Below, piece after piece: positions 48,088 to 61,100 of a DNA stretch of 64,000 nucleotides. A program made the position numbers and the translations under genes. The notes beneath the pieces were generated by a model, which was given only the letters and a program-made list of their open reading frames with translations, was not told the origin of the DNA and did not search any database. Each line of letters begins with the position of its first letter. Positions within the stretch are counted from its first letter, which is position 1. This DNA is from Branchiostoma floridae (lineage: Eukaryota > Chordata > Leptocardii > Amphioxiformes > Branchiostomatidae): NCBI RefSeq assembly GCF_000003815.2, contig NC_049984.1:17765502-17829501 (forward strand), in the 5' to 3' direction.

Positions 48088-48453
48088 GCCGCTGGTGAGA
48101 TTGCGTCGGCTTTACGTTGACAATCTCAATAAGAAAGAAAAGTAATATTTTTGTGACGGCAATAACGTTTAATACGTCAAGGTGTAGTGGATCAAAACAG
48201 TGAGGACAAAAACATAAACAACAGCAATTTGTCTAGGGGTTTGAATCGCAACCGTGAAGCGGCGGTTATGTATAAAATTCAATTGAGTCTCGCCCATACT
48301 ACATGTAGGTGCACGCACCTTGCAAATGTTGCCTTCTAAAAGCACAGAATTTGGCGTTTCTTGCAGCTTTGTCCAAGGTGAAGATTCTGGCAACAGTACG
48401 TTGACCCCTGGTTATTTGACCCCTGGTCAGGTCATGGTCTACCGACTTCTCTG

Positions 48454-48458
48454 ATTGG
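48454..48458 (-). promoter_or_regulatory. Inverted CCAAT box (ATTGG)
   Basis: CTGATTGGCCC contains CCAATCAG on the minus strand, matching the preferred NF-Y flank. It lies about 230 bp upstream of the E2F palindrome; NF-Y with E2F is a common pairing in S-phase gene promoters. Confidence 0.45.
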
Positions 48459-48689
48459 CCCAAAATTGTTTGGCTAGTGCACTTACTACGATAGGGGGTT
48501 TAAAAGATTTTCTTATATTCATGATTTCTCACATTCTTCTCAGTATAATTAAAAAAATAATAAACTACAATTATCTAATGTTATTAAAAGGGACAAAGAT
48601 ATACGAATCTATTGTCATATCTTAGAGAAACACTGTATGCATTCTCTATGCAAATTTGAGTCATGGTACCGTCTAATCAGCTGACCACA

Positions 48690-48701
48690 TTTGGCGCGAA
48701 A
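48690..48701. promoter_or_regulatory. Perfect E2F palindrome TTTGGCGCGAAA
   Basis: Fits the E2F/DP consensus TTTSGCGCSAAA in both orientations. It ends 24 bp before the cdt1 ATG at 48726. CDT1 is an E2F target in animals, so this site predicts G1/S expression. Its position also suggests transcription starts nearby, making the upstream in-frame ATG at 48663 an unlikely start. Confidence 0.7.
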
Positions 48702-48725
48702 ATTCAGCGTGGTTTCCACTTCAAG

Positions 48726-49112
48726 ATGGCGCAGGCAAGGGTCACCGAATTTTACTCTTCCCGTAAAAGATCTGTAGCACAGCAGTCTGCAAAGCGCAGG
48801 AAAGTCCAGCGCGTGGAGGATGGTACCCAAGAGTCGGTAGTATCGGAGAAAGAGGCAGTTATTGCACCGAAGACGCGTACTAGAGCTAGAGCTAAAGTGG
48901 CATTGTCGTTTGACCCTTCCGAAGTTGAAAAGAGTTTTTCCAAAATGGCCGCTGAAATCATTTCTGGAGAAACAACGCCTCAAACCAAACCTTCACGTGG
49001 CACGCAGTCCAGAAAAAAGACGCAGAAGTCTACAGCCCGGAAGACTCGGCAAACAGCACGCACAAAACTAGAAAACCGGCTAGAAGATACAGCTATTGCG
49101 AAGGCGTTCGAG
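48726..49112 (+). CDS. cdt1: cdt1 exon 1 (PIP degron)
   Basis: 129 codons from ATG 48726 (AAGATGG context) to donor GCGTTCGAG|GTATTA. An in-frame ATG at 48663 would add 21 residues, but the E2F site lies between the two, and starting at 48726 puts the PIP box at residue 3 as in human. The body is Lys/Arg-rich (KRRKV at 23-27, RTRARAK near 50-56) with a short acidic stretch. Basic clusters fit nuclear import and the DNA-binding character of Cdt1 N-termini. Confidence 0.85.
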
Positions 49113-52100
49113 GTATTATTTTTTTCTTCTTTTAATTTTGGGGCGGGGTGTAGTCTGTGTTGTAGGTGTGGGGAGTCAGTTTTGGTTGCATAGTTTAATT
49201 AATATTATTGACAGTTTTTGTTACATTCTTACCAATTAAATGTAACTGCATGTATGTGAAGTGACCTTCTTCTTCGATACGCTCCAACCATCCCCACTGG
49301 GGTATCACTGACCTCTGACATACCAACCCAAACCAGATGTTACATGAGAGAGAGAGAATGTGTCAGGTCATAATTTCCCTGTCATACATCATTTTCTCCC
49401 ATCAGGACAGTTCTCCCGTCGGTCTGGATATGTCCCCGTCATCTTAGGGACTTGACGATATTTATCGGGTAGGGGGTGGGTGAAGGGCCATTGAAAAAAT
49501 TTTGGCCTGGGAGAGGACCATCAAATTTTTTTTGGGGGGGTGGGGGGCTGGGGGGATGGGTGATCATTGAAAAAAGTGGCCTGGGGCCCTTAGTAAATAC
49601 AAGCAAATTATGCCTCTCAAATGCAGGAAAGAAAGTTTCAAATGGTCAAGATTTCAATTTTCCTCCGGTACGTCTGGACGTCCCTTGCGACAACTTGCCC
49701 CTACGGCCCCCACGACACTCCAGCGCTTGTCGCCATCAAAATCTTTTTTCTTTGACAGAAATGGCATTATATTTAGCATAGTGTAAGAAAGGAGTAGAAA
49801 CAATAAGAAACAAAATGCTTGCACCCGGGATCCAACCCAGGTCGACAGATTATAACCCCAGTAGCAAAACCACTACGCTAGAAAAGGCTGATCAGCCGAT
49901 TCGCATGGCTGTTTAACGCTACTTAAACCCCCCACTGTTACACTACTCCCCCTTTCCTTTTCAAGATTTGTCCTCGAATCTCCGAGTTCGATATCCCTGT
50001 GTGGCACATCTCTAGCCTGTTAGTGTTACTCACTGCTTGGCACATCTCTATCCTGTTACTCACAGGGTCGGTGTGGGAACCAATACCTTGCGATGGCTCG
50101 GCACTCAAAATGGTGAGAATACACGGTGTCGTTGCCCTCAATAACCTAGCTAAAGTGAACCATGCGAATTTCTACTAGAAAGGCTGTCACACTTAGCTTA
50201 GTATGCCAGAAAAAATTGACCCTCAAAGTCAAACTGCAGGAAATAGCATTTCAGAGAGTCAAGATTTCCACATTTCAACCTCCTAGTCCTACTAGGATCA
50301 CATCACTATTGCTCGCCCTCCTCATATAAGAAATTTGCTGCCCCCCCCCCCCTTAGATTGTAGATTGGTTAAAATTCTTGAGTTATTCTCGTACAAAGTT
50401 TGAAAGTAAATCAGCGACTGCAGTTCTTAATAAGCCGCTAGGGTGTCCAAACTCACAGCACTTACTCTCTGCCCAAAGGGCTATCTACCACTGAAAAATC
50501 ATAACCACAGCATGTCCAGAACACGAGATATAAAAAATTGAGGTTCTGCTGCAGTACCTTAGCAAGCCGCTGGGGGGCCCATTATCGAACTTGACCTTCG
50601 TTTTCCCGACCCCTACCCACCTACCACATATTATCGGGATTCATCCAAGACTTCTTGAGTTATGCTGTTCACATACAGACAGACAGACAGACACACAGAC
50701 TCACAAGCCCAAAACATAACCTTAGCCATTCTGGCAAAGGTAAGGCAAAGGTAATAACATCCGTCATACCACAACCAGCAACTATATAAACCACACCAGC
50801 TGGCCTCTCATCTGACCAAAAGTGTGGCAGATTCTAGATGTTACTACTCATCAGATCCACTGCAGTGGCAAAAACCCTCTCCCTGGTCAATCCAAGGATC
50901 TATCCTAATTTTTGCCCTTAAAGGGGGCCTAAACTTTTTTTTAAAAGCATTCTGCAATATTTTAAGTACATCGAAAAGTCCAATTCTTACTTGTTTTGCG
51001 TTAGTCCATCGCATAGATAAGCGTTTCTACAACATTTGAACTCCGCGCCGTTCTGTTGTCGAGCCCGGGGAAGTTCCGCGACATTTGACTTCTGTGACGT
51101 AATCCAACCGCTAACCTCCAAACTGCTGAATACGCCACTACGTTATGCCACGTATTTGTCAGACTCTAGATGAAGAGTTTTCAAGTTACCATCCACATTG
51201 GCAAGTCCTCGATGGAGAAAGCCGGATTGAAAAACTCTATTTATACGATAGGTTCCCGCGCAGTCAAGATGTGTGCAAACTGGGGCAGATTGGCGGTCGG
51301 ATTACGTCACAGAGGTCAAAGGTCACGGTACTTCCCCTCAACAGAATGGCACGGAGTTCAAATGTTGTAGATACGCTAATCTATGATGGACTAACGTAAA
51401 ACAAGTAAGAATTGGACTTTTCGATGTATTTAAAATATTGCAGAATGCTTTTAAAAAGAAAGCCCCCTTTAAACTCGTGTCAGGAAACCCCAGTGGAGCT
51501 GATTGGGGGTCAAACCAGGTCACTGTGGTTTTGGCGGGAAGATTTCTGTCCGTTGATGGAAGACAAGAATTAAGAAGAAATTGGCGGCTGAAAGTATGTT
51601 TTTTCCCATTGGTTGTGTCGTTTCTGGCCCTCTTGTGGATAAACTTGGTGTTTCTGGAGTTGATTTTTCTTCCAGCCATTGAGTAAGGTAAGGGGATGTC
51701 AGGAAGGTACACACATAGAGGAAGATTAACAAAAATTAGACCAAGGTAGGCCGGACCGTTTTACATCCCTGGAGCTCATCCTTCTGAAAGATGATAGCAA
51801 TCCCATTCAACATGATGTTTGATCCTAGCGGACCCTTGGATTGGATCCAGATGGCCAAGCAGGGGGGCGGTGTCGATTGGATCCAGATGGTGAAGCAGGG
51901 GGCCATGGAGACGTCAGCCATGACACTAATGTCAGCCATGACACTAATGCGTTGTATCATGGATAGGACTATTTATAAGAATAGTTGAAAGTTTCAAGTT
52001 ATCATAGATTTGGATAATGTGTTATGACGTTTATGATAATTTTGAGTCACCAAAAGGAGGGATGTTGTGACCTCTAGCATACTAACCACGAACCCAAACC

Positions 52101-55100
52101 AGATGTTATCTTTACCTTGAATCTTTACCTTGAACCACAGCCAGTCGAAACCCTTATGTAATGCAGTACATGATGACATGTACCAGGTGCATGCTATCAT
52201 GCAAGCACATGTATGATCACTGTAGGAAATGTACTGTTGAAGGATACTTCATGGACAGCAAAAATTGATCACAGACGACAACAACATATACTTTATTTGG
52301 GCACTTTGTCAAGGAAAAAGGGGAGGAGGGGGGACGTAAAAAATTTTGTATAGATAAGCTAAGTAGAGAATATTGCTCATAATTCTGAGGTGAAAAATTG
52401 GAGATGCATTGACAAAAATGGCAAACTTTGTTGCACAGCCCCAAACCAAGTATCATCATGATCGCCACCTTACTCTCTTGACACCGCTGTCTGCACACTG
52501 AAACTGTACACATCTTGCTGTCAGTTTGTGCTAGTTACCTCCATGAAAAAATGGAGGTATAGTTTTGAGTGTGTCTGTGTGTGTGTGTGTCTGTGTGTGT
52601 GTCTGTCTGTGTGTCCGCATATTTGTGGTCAGCATACTCATGAAGGCTGGTGGATTGTTTCATACTTGTGTGTTGTAGTGTGTGATGAAAGCTGGAAATT
52701 ATTAGATTTTGGGTCCCCTAGCGGCTCCCCCTGGTACTTTGGGGTAGCTGCAGCGCAACTTGCTATCTCGGTGTTNNNNNNNNNNNNNNNNNNNNNNNNN
52801 NNNNNNNNNNNNNNNNNNNNNNNNNNNNNNNNNNNNNNNNNNNNNNNNNNNNNNNNNNNNNNNNNNNNNNNNNNNNNNNNNNNNNNNNNNNNNNNNCTTC
52901 TGAAGAGGATAACTCAAGAAGGGAAAATGGATTTTCATCATTTTTGGTATGTAGGTACCTTAGACAATGTTTTACAAGAAGAAATACTAATTATGCAAAA
53001 TAGGAGTACATTTGCATAATTAATGAGAATATTCTATCATAGCAGTATTTTCAATGTATCTCTTGTTCCAGACATTCTATGGTCTTGACATTTAAGTGGT
53101 AGATAGCTTTTAAGGCCATAAACAAGTGGGGCAAGTTTTAGCCCCCTAACATTTAATTGTGGAACTGCAGGGGTGTTTTTGTCAAGACACTCCAAAGAGG
53201 ATAACTGCAGAAAGGAACGACGGATTGCCTGCATTTTAGGCATGCAGGTAGCTTAGGCAAAGATGTTCATAATGATATACATGTTATGCAAATGAGGACT
53301 TTATTTGCATAATTAACGAGGAAATTGTATAGTTCCATTGTTTTCAATGACTGGACCTCAATACATGTAACACATGTTAATTATGATAGGTGGAATATGA
53401 GCAGATACCAAATATGGTAATGAGGAACTTATTTGCATAATTTATGCAAACATTGCAAAACCACTTTAATATGATTAATAATGGGAATTTTATAATTGTG
53501 ACATGTGTACGTTATTCAATGATTAACAACAGCATGCATAAATTATGTTAATGTGTTAGTCAATTGCATGGAATTTACGAAAGCTCGAAATTTTCATGGA
53601 GGTATGAGGTCGCCGAACTCTAGTTCGGGTAGCTCCCTTGGTCTGGATCTGGGCTCATGGCGTCATCTGATAGGATGTCGGAACATTTTGGCGGGAATAC
53701 GTGCTGCCAACATGTCTTCAAATGCGGGCCACTGGGGGCGGAAATAATAGATTGCTGCAGGACTTGGCGGTCTGAATAATTGCACGCATTGGGGTGTATT
53801 TCTTATTACCTTTGCCAGAATGGCTAAGGTTATGTTTTAGGCTTGTGAGTCTGTCTGTCTGTCTGTCTGTTAACAGCATAACTCGAGAAGCCTTGGATGG
53901 ATCCCGATGATATTTGGTAAGTGGATAGGGGTCGGGAAAACGAAGGTCAAGTTCGATAATGGGCCCCCTAGCGGCTTGCTAAGGTACTGCAGCAGAACCT
54001 CAATTTTTGATATCTCCTGTTCTGGACATGCTGTGATCATGATTTTTGAGTGGTAGATAGCCCTCGAGGCAGAGAGTAAGTGCAGAGAGTTTGGGCCCCC
54101 TAGCGGCTTTTTTTGAACTGCAGGCACCGGTTTCCTTTCAAACTTTGGACGAGAATAACTCTACAACGTGTTGACGGATCGTCATGATTTTTGGTATGTA
54201 GATAGAATGAGTGATGACGTACATAATGGTATACTTATTATGCAAATCAACAGCTAATTTGCATAATTAATGAGGAAAATTTATAAATCCACTGCATTCC
54301 ATGATAGGACTTTCAAACTTGTCACATATGTAGCTGGGAAGGAGAGAAATGTCGATAGATATCAATTATGCAAATGATGGCCTCATTTGCATAATTAATG
54401 AGAAAATATGAACATGTTGACGGATCATCATGTTTTTTGGTATGTAGGTAGCGTAAGTAAAGACCTGCATAATAAGATACAAATTATGCAAATCAACAGC
54501 TAATTTGCATAATTAATGAGGATATTTTATAAATTCACTACATTCCATGATAGGACTTTAAAACTTGTCACATATGTAGCTGAGAAAGAGAGAAATGTCA
54601 ATACATTTTTATCATGCACATGATGATCTCATTTGCATAATTAATGAGAAAATATGAACGTGTTGACGGATCGTCATGATTTTTGGCATGTAGATAGCCT
54701 AAGTGAAGACTTATATAATGTGATACTTATTATGCAAATTAACAGCTAATTTGCATAATTGATGAGGAAAAGTTCATAAATCCACTGTATTCCATTTATA
54801 GTACTTTCATCAAAGTTTTCATATATGTAACTGAGAAAGAGGGAAGAGAGTAAGAGGTGTATTTAAAGACTTTGAAAGAGAATAAGTCAAGAATGGATTA
54901 AAGGATCATCATGATTTTGGTATGCTATTCGATATCAATTAATTGTAACTTGGGATCTAATTTGCATGATCAATGCTGAAATTTTATAAACCAACTCCAA
55001 GCATATCATTATAAAGAAAATGAAAGGAGTAACGCATTTGTCTACAGACATCATTCTACATAACAAACCTGGTTTATTTGGCAAAGGTATGTGTTCGTGG

Positions 55101-58100
55101 AACTCTAGTTTTAAATATACTACAGACAGCCTGTACATTAGAAAATAAAGTGCCTATGTGTGGACATCTGTGTGCAAAAAGTGTCAATAAGACTCTTGAC
55201 CAAAAATGCATGTTATTGTTTTCCATCAGTTTGCAGGGCAGAAGGACAGTCCAACTGCGCAGTCTACAGAAGAAGCCAGCTCTGACTGTAGTGAAGATAC
55301 AGGACAGATGTCTGACTGTGCTGTCACCAACAGTTCGTCAGCACCTCGCTCGCCCACCAAGAGAGGGGCAGGCCACGGCACCAGCTGCGATACTCTACGC
55401 AAAAGGAAGAAGCTGGCTTCAACTACCACTGAGGCCACACTGTTTGACAGTATGAAGGTAGATACTGTAACTGACCAAGTCCTCACAGGGCTCGAAATTC
55501 ATTTTGGGGATTAGGTGCACTGGTGCACCCAGCTTAAAAAATTGGGTGCACCAAAAACCAAAAAAATTTTGGGTGCACCACTTATATTTAATTAGAATGT
55601 CAGAAAAAAATAATAACAAAAATTAGATACAAGCTATCAAATTCTTAAACAAAAACCATGACAGACATTTTTATTATCTTTCCAACACTTAGATGTCACG
55701 AATATGATGTATACTAGTATACTTGATATCTTTCAATACATAAACCTAAGAAAATATTTGGGTGCACTCTGTGCACCCACTGAAAAAAATTGGGTGCACA
55801 GTTTCAATTTTGGGTGCACCTGGGTGCACATGCACCCAGTATTTCGAGCCCTGCCTCAGCTAGGAACTAAGCCACCCTGTTATTTTCCATCAATTTCTAT
55901 ACCTTAGTGTGTAAAGACTGACCATCTTCAAGTTTTTTCCCCTGGTATGAATAACTTTGAGGGTTCATTCACGATCTGAACTGTGCCTTTGCGGTATGAG
56001 ATACATTGTGGGTGTATTTATTTATTTATTTATTGGTTTGGCTGCACCGAACACACAGCCAGGGCTGCCCAACTAGCCTATGGCTATTACAAAGGGCTAG
56101 CCCTGCTGACAAACACATAAACAATACAAATTAAAAAAAAGAACATTTGTATGTACATGGTGTAGGATAACTTACATATCATCTAAAATGGAGTATATAA
56201 CATCATATCATCGACAACAATATTTGCAATGAGAGGTCAGGGTCTGTATATACACGTGTATGACTAATTTACCATGCGTAAGGGTTGCCTAGACATTCCC
56301 ACAGTTTTCTTTTGAAAGAAGCAGTGGAGGTGGCTGTGCGAGTAGCAGTAGGGAGAGTGTTCCAGAGTGCTGTTGCTCTGTAGATGAATGTTTTCTGTCC
56401 TCTGGTGGACTTAGTGAGTTCAGATGTCAGGTGGTCGCTGTTCCTGAGGGAGTAACGTGACTCAGTAGCAGACGCACGGGTTGTGGGTGTTGTGGGTGTA
56501 TCTCATACAGAATACACCTGGCAATATGAAGAATGGCCAGGTGCATTTAACTTTTGTATGTGCATCATGCTGCACATGCAGTTGAAATGCTGAAGTTGCT
56601 TGGCAATGGAATGGGGGCCTACCTTGGCCGATGTGCAACACAACCTATGTGCAACACAACCTATTTTTCTGCTCAACACACTGACTTTTTCTGTGCAACA
56701 CACTTCCTTTTACCTGGGGCAGTTTAACATGATGCAAATACTAAAGTAACAGAAGCTCTCAGGCTAATTGTTTGCAGGGGTGCCTAAGGATTTCCACAAA
56801 TTTCATTTAATAAGGACAAATTTCTTGACAAAACCCACAAATCTTATGGGACACCATCTATGGGACCTTTACTTTTAGGGATACACAGTCTTTTTATGCA
56901 AACTGGCTGGCTGCTATGTCGGGACATGCGTTTCTGAATGTTTCTACCCATGATATTTCAAGCATTGAACAAGTGTATACTTTCACAAAGATGTATTTGA
57001 TAACCTGTGAGGTATTCTTTTGTTTCCTTTCCCACTGCAGCTCGATAAAGCTATCTTGAATATCCCGCTTAGCTTTGTCATGTGATGGTTGGTCGGTGCG
57101 ATGAGATGGGACGGGGTCACTGATAAAGACTTAGTTTGGCCCGCTAGTGACCTAGATAGACTGGAGATAGAGACCAGAGCGTCACTGGAGGGTTGTGAGG
57201 GCCAGGGGAAGGTCCAGCCCTGAGTCACTAGTACTGGATTTAGTTGGATTTCATGGATTAAAGAAGTTCAAGAGCACACTTCAGTCTCGCGCCTCCTGAC
57301 AGTCGGTTTGCATGAAACGACTGCGTACCTTATAAGATTTGTGTGTTTCACATAGTGACTACTGCAGGGCTCGAAATTCATTTTTGGGATTAGGTGCACT
57401 GGTGCACCCAGCTCAAAAAATTGGGCGCACCAAAAAATTTTTGGGTGCACCACTTTTGGGTGCACCAGATTTAAGTAGAATGTCAGAAAAACCTAATAAC
57501 AACACTTACTTAGTTACAAGCTTTCAAATTCTTAAACAACTACCATGGCAGACATCTTTATTATCTTTCTAATCAGTATTCTGATATCTTTACATACATA
57601 AACCTAATAAAATATTTGGGTGCACCCTGTGCATCCATTGAAAAAAATTGGGTACACAGTTCCAATTTTGGGTGCACATGCACCCAGTATTTTGAGCTCT
57701 GCTACTGTGTATCGCATAAGACTTGCATGTTTTCGCAGTGTGATTTGTGTTTTATTTATGAAATTGGTAGGATTTTCATTGGTAGTAATTTCATGAAATT
57801 TCATGAGATGCTTAGGCGCCTGTTTTGCATCCCTTTATAATTATTCATCACTTTCTCTTTCTTCACTATATGTGAAGGATGTCTAAAGTCCTTGCACTTA
57901 CAATACAACTTGCAGCAAAGGTGACTGAACTCTGTAACGTGTATTTGCCTCAGCTACTTTTCCATTAGCCATTAAGAGACAAAAAGGAACATTACTCACA
58001 AAAGTAGTAAATGCATGTACATTTCATTACCTATACCTATAGTTACAGAGGACATTGGGCAACTGTTGCAGTAAATTGGTACTTTCACAGTCTGCAACAA

Positions 58101-61100
58101 CTATGAATGATAAAAACAGAATATTCCTTGTGCAAAATCTATATCCTTGATTGAACATAAAAGAATCTGAATGCCCACAGCTATTTAATGAGTCTAACTG
58201 TTGTACTAAACTTTTCCACTTGAACCTGACATTGAGACAGCCTTGTCTTTCTCTATAGAATTACCTTCAATTTCACAGTCTGAAACAACCATGATAAAAA
58301 TGGAATATTCCTTATGCACAGAATGTTACTGATACAAAATCCACATCCTTGATTGAACATGAAAGAGTCTGAATGCCCACAGCTATTTGATGAGTCTAAC
58401 TGTTGTACTAAACTTTTCCACTTGAACCTGACATTGAGACAGCCTTTTCTTTATAGAATTACCTACACCTTACAATTTCACAGTCTGAAACAACTAGGAT
58501 AAAAATGGAATATTCCTAAGTGCACAGACTGTGATGCATTGTCGGTACCCTTGATTGAACCCAAAAGAATCTGAATGCCCACAGCTATTTAACGAGTCTA
58601 TCTTTCCACTTGGACCCGACTTTGAGACAACCTTGTCTTTCTCTATAGAATTACCTACAATTTACAATTTCACAGTCTGAAACAACTGTGATAAAAACAG
58701 AATATTCCTAAGTGCACAGAATGTTTAATACTGATGCAAAATCCTTATCCGGCCTGATTGAACACACAAGAATCTGAATACTCACAGCTATAACTGTTCT
58801 ACTTAACTTTTCCACTAGGACCTGACATTGAGACAGCCTTGTCTTTCTCTGTAGAATTACCTACACTTTACAATTTCACAGTCTGAAACAACTATGATAA
58901 AAACAGAATATTCCTAAGTGCACAGAATGTTACTGATGCAAAATCCTTATCCTTGATTGAACACACAAGAATCTGAATACTCACAGCTATAACTGTTCTA
59001 CTAAACTTTTCCACTTGGACCTGACATTGAGACAGCCTTGTCTTTCTCTATAGAATTACCTTCGTTGAAGAGATTCATTAGTCACGTATGTTCACAGTTA
59101 ATAAAAGTTTTATTAAAAGAATTACCTTCAATGTCACAGTCTGAAACAACCATGATAAAAATGCAATATTCCTTATGCACAGAACGTTACTGATACAAAA
59201 TCCACATCCTTGATTGAACATGAAAGAATCTGAATGCCCACAGCTATTTGATGAGTCTAACTGTTGTATTAAACTTTTCCACTTGAACCTGACAGCCTTG
59301 TGTTTCTCTATAGAATTACCTACACCTTACAATTTCACAGTCTGAAACAACTATGATAAAAATGGAATATTCCTTGTGCACAGACTGTGATGCAAAGTCT
59401 GTACCCTTGATTGAACCCAAAAGAATCTGAATGCCCACAGCTATTTAACGAGTCTATCTTTCCACTTGGACCCGACTTTGAGACAACCTTGTCTTTCTCT
59501 ATAGAATTACCTACAATTTACAATTTCACAGTCTGAAACAACTATGATAAAAACAGAATATTCCTAAGTGCACAGAATGTTACTGATGCAAAATCCTTAT
59601 CCCTGATTGAACACACAAGAATCTGAATACTCACAGCTATAACTGTTCTACTTAACTTTTCCACTAGGACCTGACATTGAGACAGCCTTGTCTTTCTCTA
59701 TAGAATTACCTACACTTTACAATTTCACAGTCTGAAACAACTATGATAAAAACAGAATATTCCTTGTGCACAGAATGTTACTGATGCAAAATCTATATCC
59801 TTAATTGAACCCAAAAGAATCTGAATGCCAACAGATGAGTCTGAGTCTAACTGTTGTATTAAACTTTTCCACTTGAACCTGACATTGAGACAGCCTTGTC
59901 TTTCTCTGTAGAATTACCTTCAATTTCACAGTCTGAAACAACCATGATAAAAATGGAATATTCCTAATGCACAGAACGTTACTGATACAAAATCCACATC
60001 CTTGATTGAACCCAAAAGAACCTGAATGCCCACAGCTATTTGATGAGTCTAACTGTTGTACTAAACTTTTCCACTTGAACCTGACATTGAGACAGCCTTG
60101 TCTTTCTCTATACAATTACCTACACTTTACAATTCCACAGTCTGAAACAACTATGATAAAAATGGAATATTCCTAAGTGCACAGACTGTGATGCAAAGTC
60201 TGTACCCTTGATTGAACCCAAAAGAATCTGAATGCCCACAGCTATTTAACGAGTCTATCTTTCCACTTGAACCTGACATGAGACAGCCTTGTCTTTCTCT
60301 ATAGAATTACCTACAATTTACAATTTCACAGTCTGAAACAACTGTGATAAAAACAGAATATTCCTAAGTGCACAGAATGTTTAATACTGATGCAAAATCC
60401 TTATCCGGCCTGATTGAACACACAAGAATCTGAATACTCACAGCTATAACTGTTCTACTTAACTTTTCCACTAGGACCTGACATTGAGACAGCCTTGTCT
60501 TTCTCTGTAGAATTACCTACACTTTACAATTTCACAGTCTGAAACAACTATGATAAAAACAGAATATTCCTAAGTGCACAGAATGTTACTGATGCAAAAT
60601 CCTTATCCTTGATTGAACACACAAGAATCTGAATACTCACAGCTATAACTGTTCTACTAAACTTTTCCACTTGGACCTGACATTGAGACAGCCTTGTCTT
60701 TCTCTATAGAATTACCTTCGTTGAAGAGATTCATTAGTCACGTATGTTCACAGTTAATAAAAGTTTTATTAAAAGAATTACCTTCAATGTCACAGTCTGA
60801 AACAACCATGATAAAAATGCAATATTCCTTATGCACAGAACGTTACTGATACAAAATCCACATCCTTGATTGAACATGAAAGAATCTGAATGCCCACAGC
60901 TATTTGATGAGTCTAACTGTTGTACTAAACTTTTCCACTTGAACCTGACATTGAGACAGCCTTGTCTTTCTCTATACAATTACCTACACTTTACAATTCC
61001 ACAGTCTGAAACAACTATGATAAAAATGGAATATTCCTAAGTGCACAGACTGTGATGCAAAGTCTGTACCCTTGATTGAACCCAAAAGAATCTGAATGCC

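Larger units (their letters stand above)
47902..48725. promoter_or_regulatory. Divergent cyba/cdt1 intergenic region
   Basis: 824 bp separate the cyba ATG (minus) from the cdt1 ATG (plus). It contains a consensus CRE/ATF palindrome, two inverted CCAAT boxes and a perfect E2F palindrome, with no TATA box near the expected cdt1 start. The arrangement suggests a TATA-less bidirectional promoter. The half nearest cyba is GGAA-rich on its coding strand, as expected for ETS-factor sites. Confidence 0.65.

Noticed and set aside
48663-48725. Upstream in-frame ATG as the cdt1 start
   Set aside because: It would place the E2F palindrome inside the coding region and move the PIP box from residue 3 to 24; the ATG at 48726 has a better context and matches human Cdt1.
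55231-55514. cdt1 exon 2 starting at 55237 after TTTGCAG
   Set aside because: Breaks the phase-0 junction with exon 1 and gives a less plausible frame; the upstream AG at 55228-55229 fits both.
59801-60979. Repeated minus-strand frames beginning MYRERQGCLN
   Set aside because: Occur once per higher-order unit of the intron 2 satellite, antisense to cdt1; no domain or splice structure.
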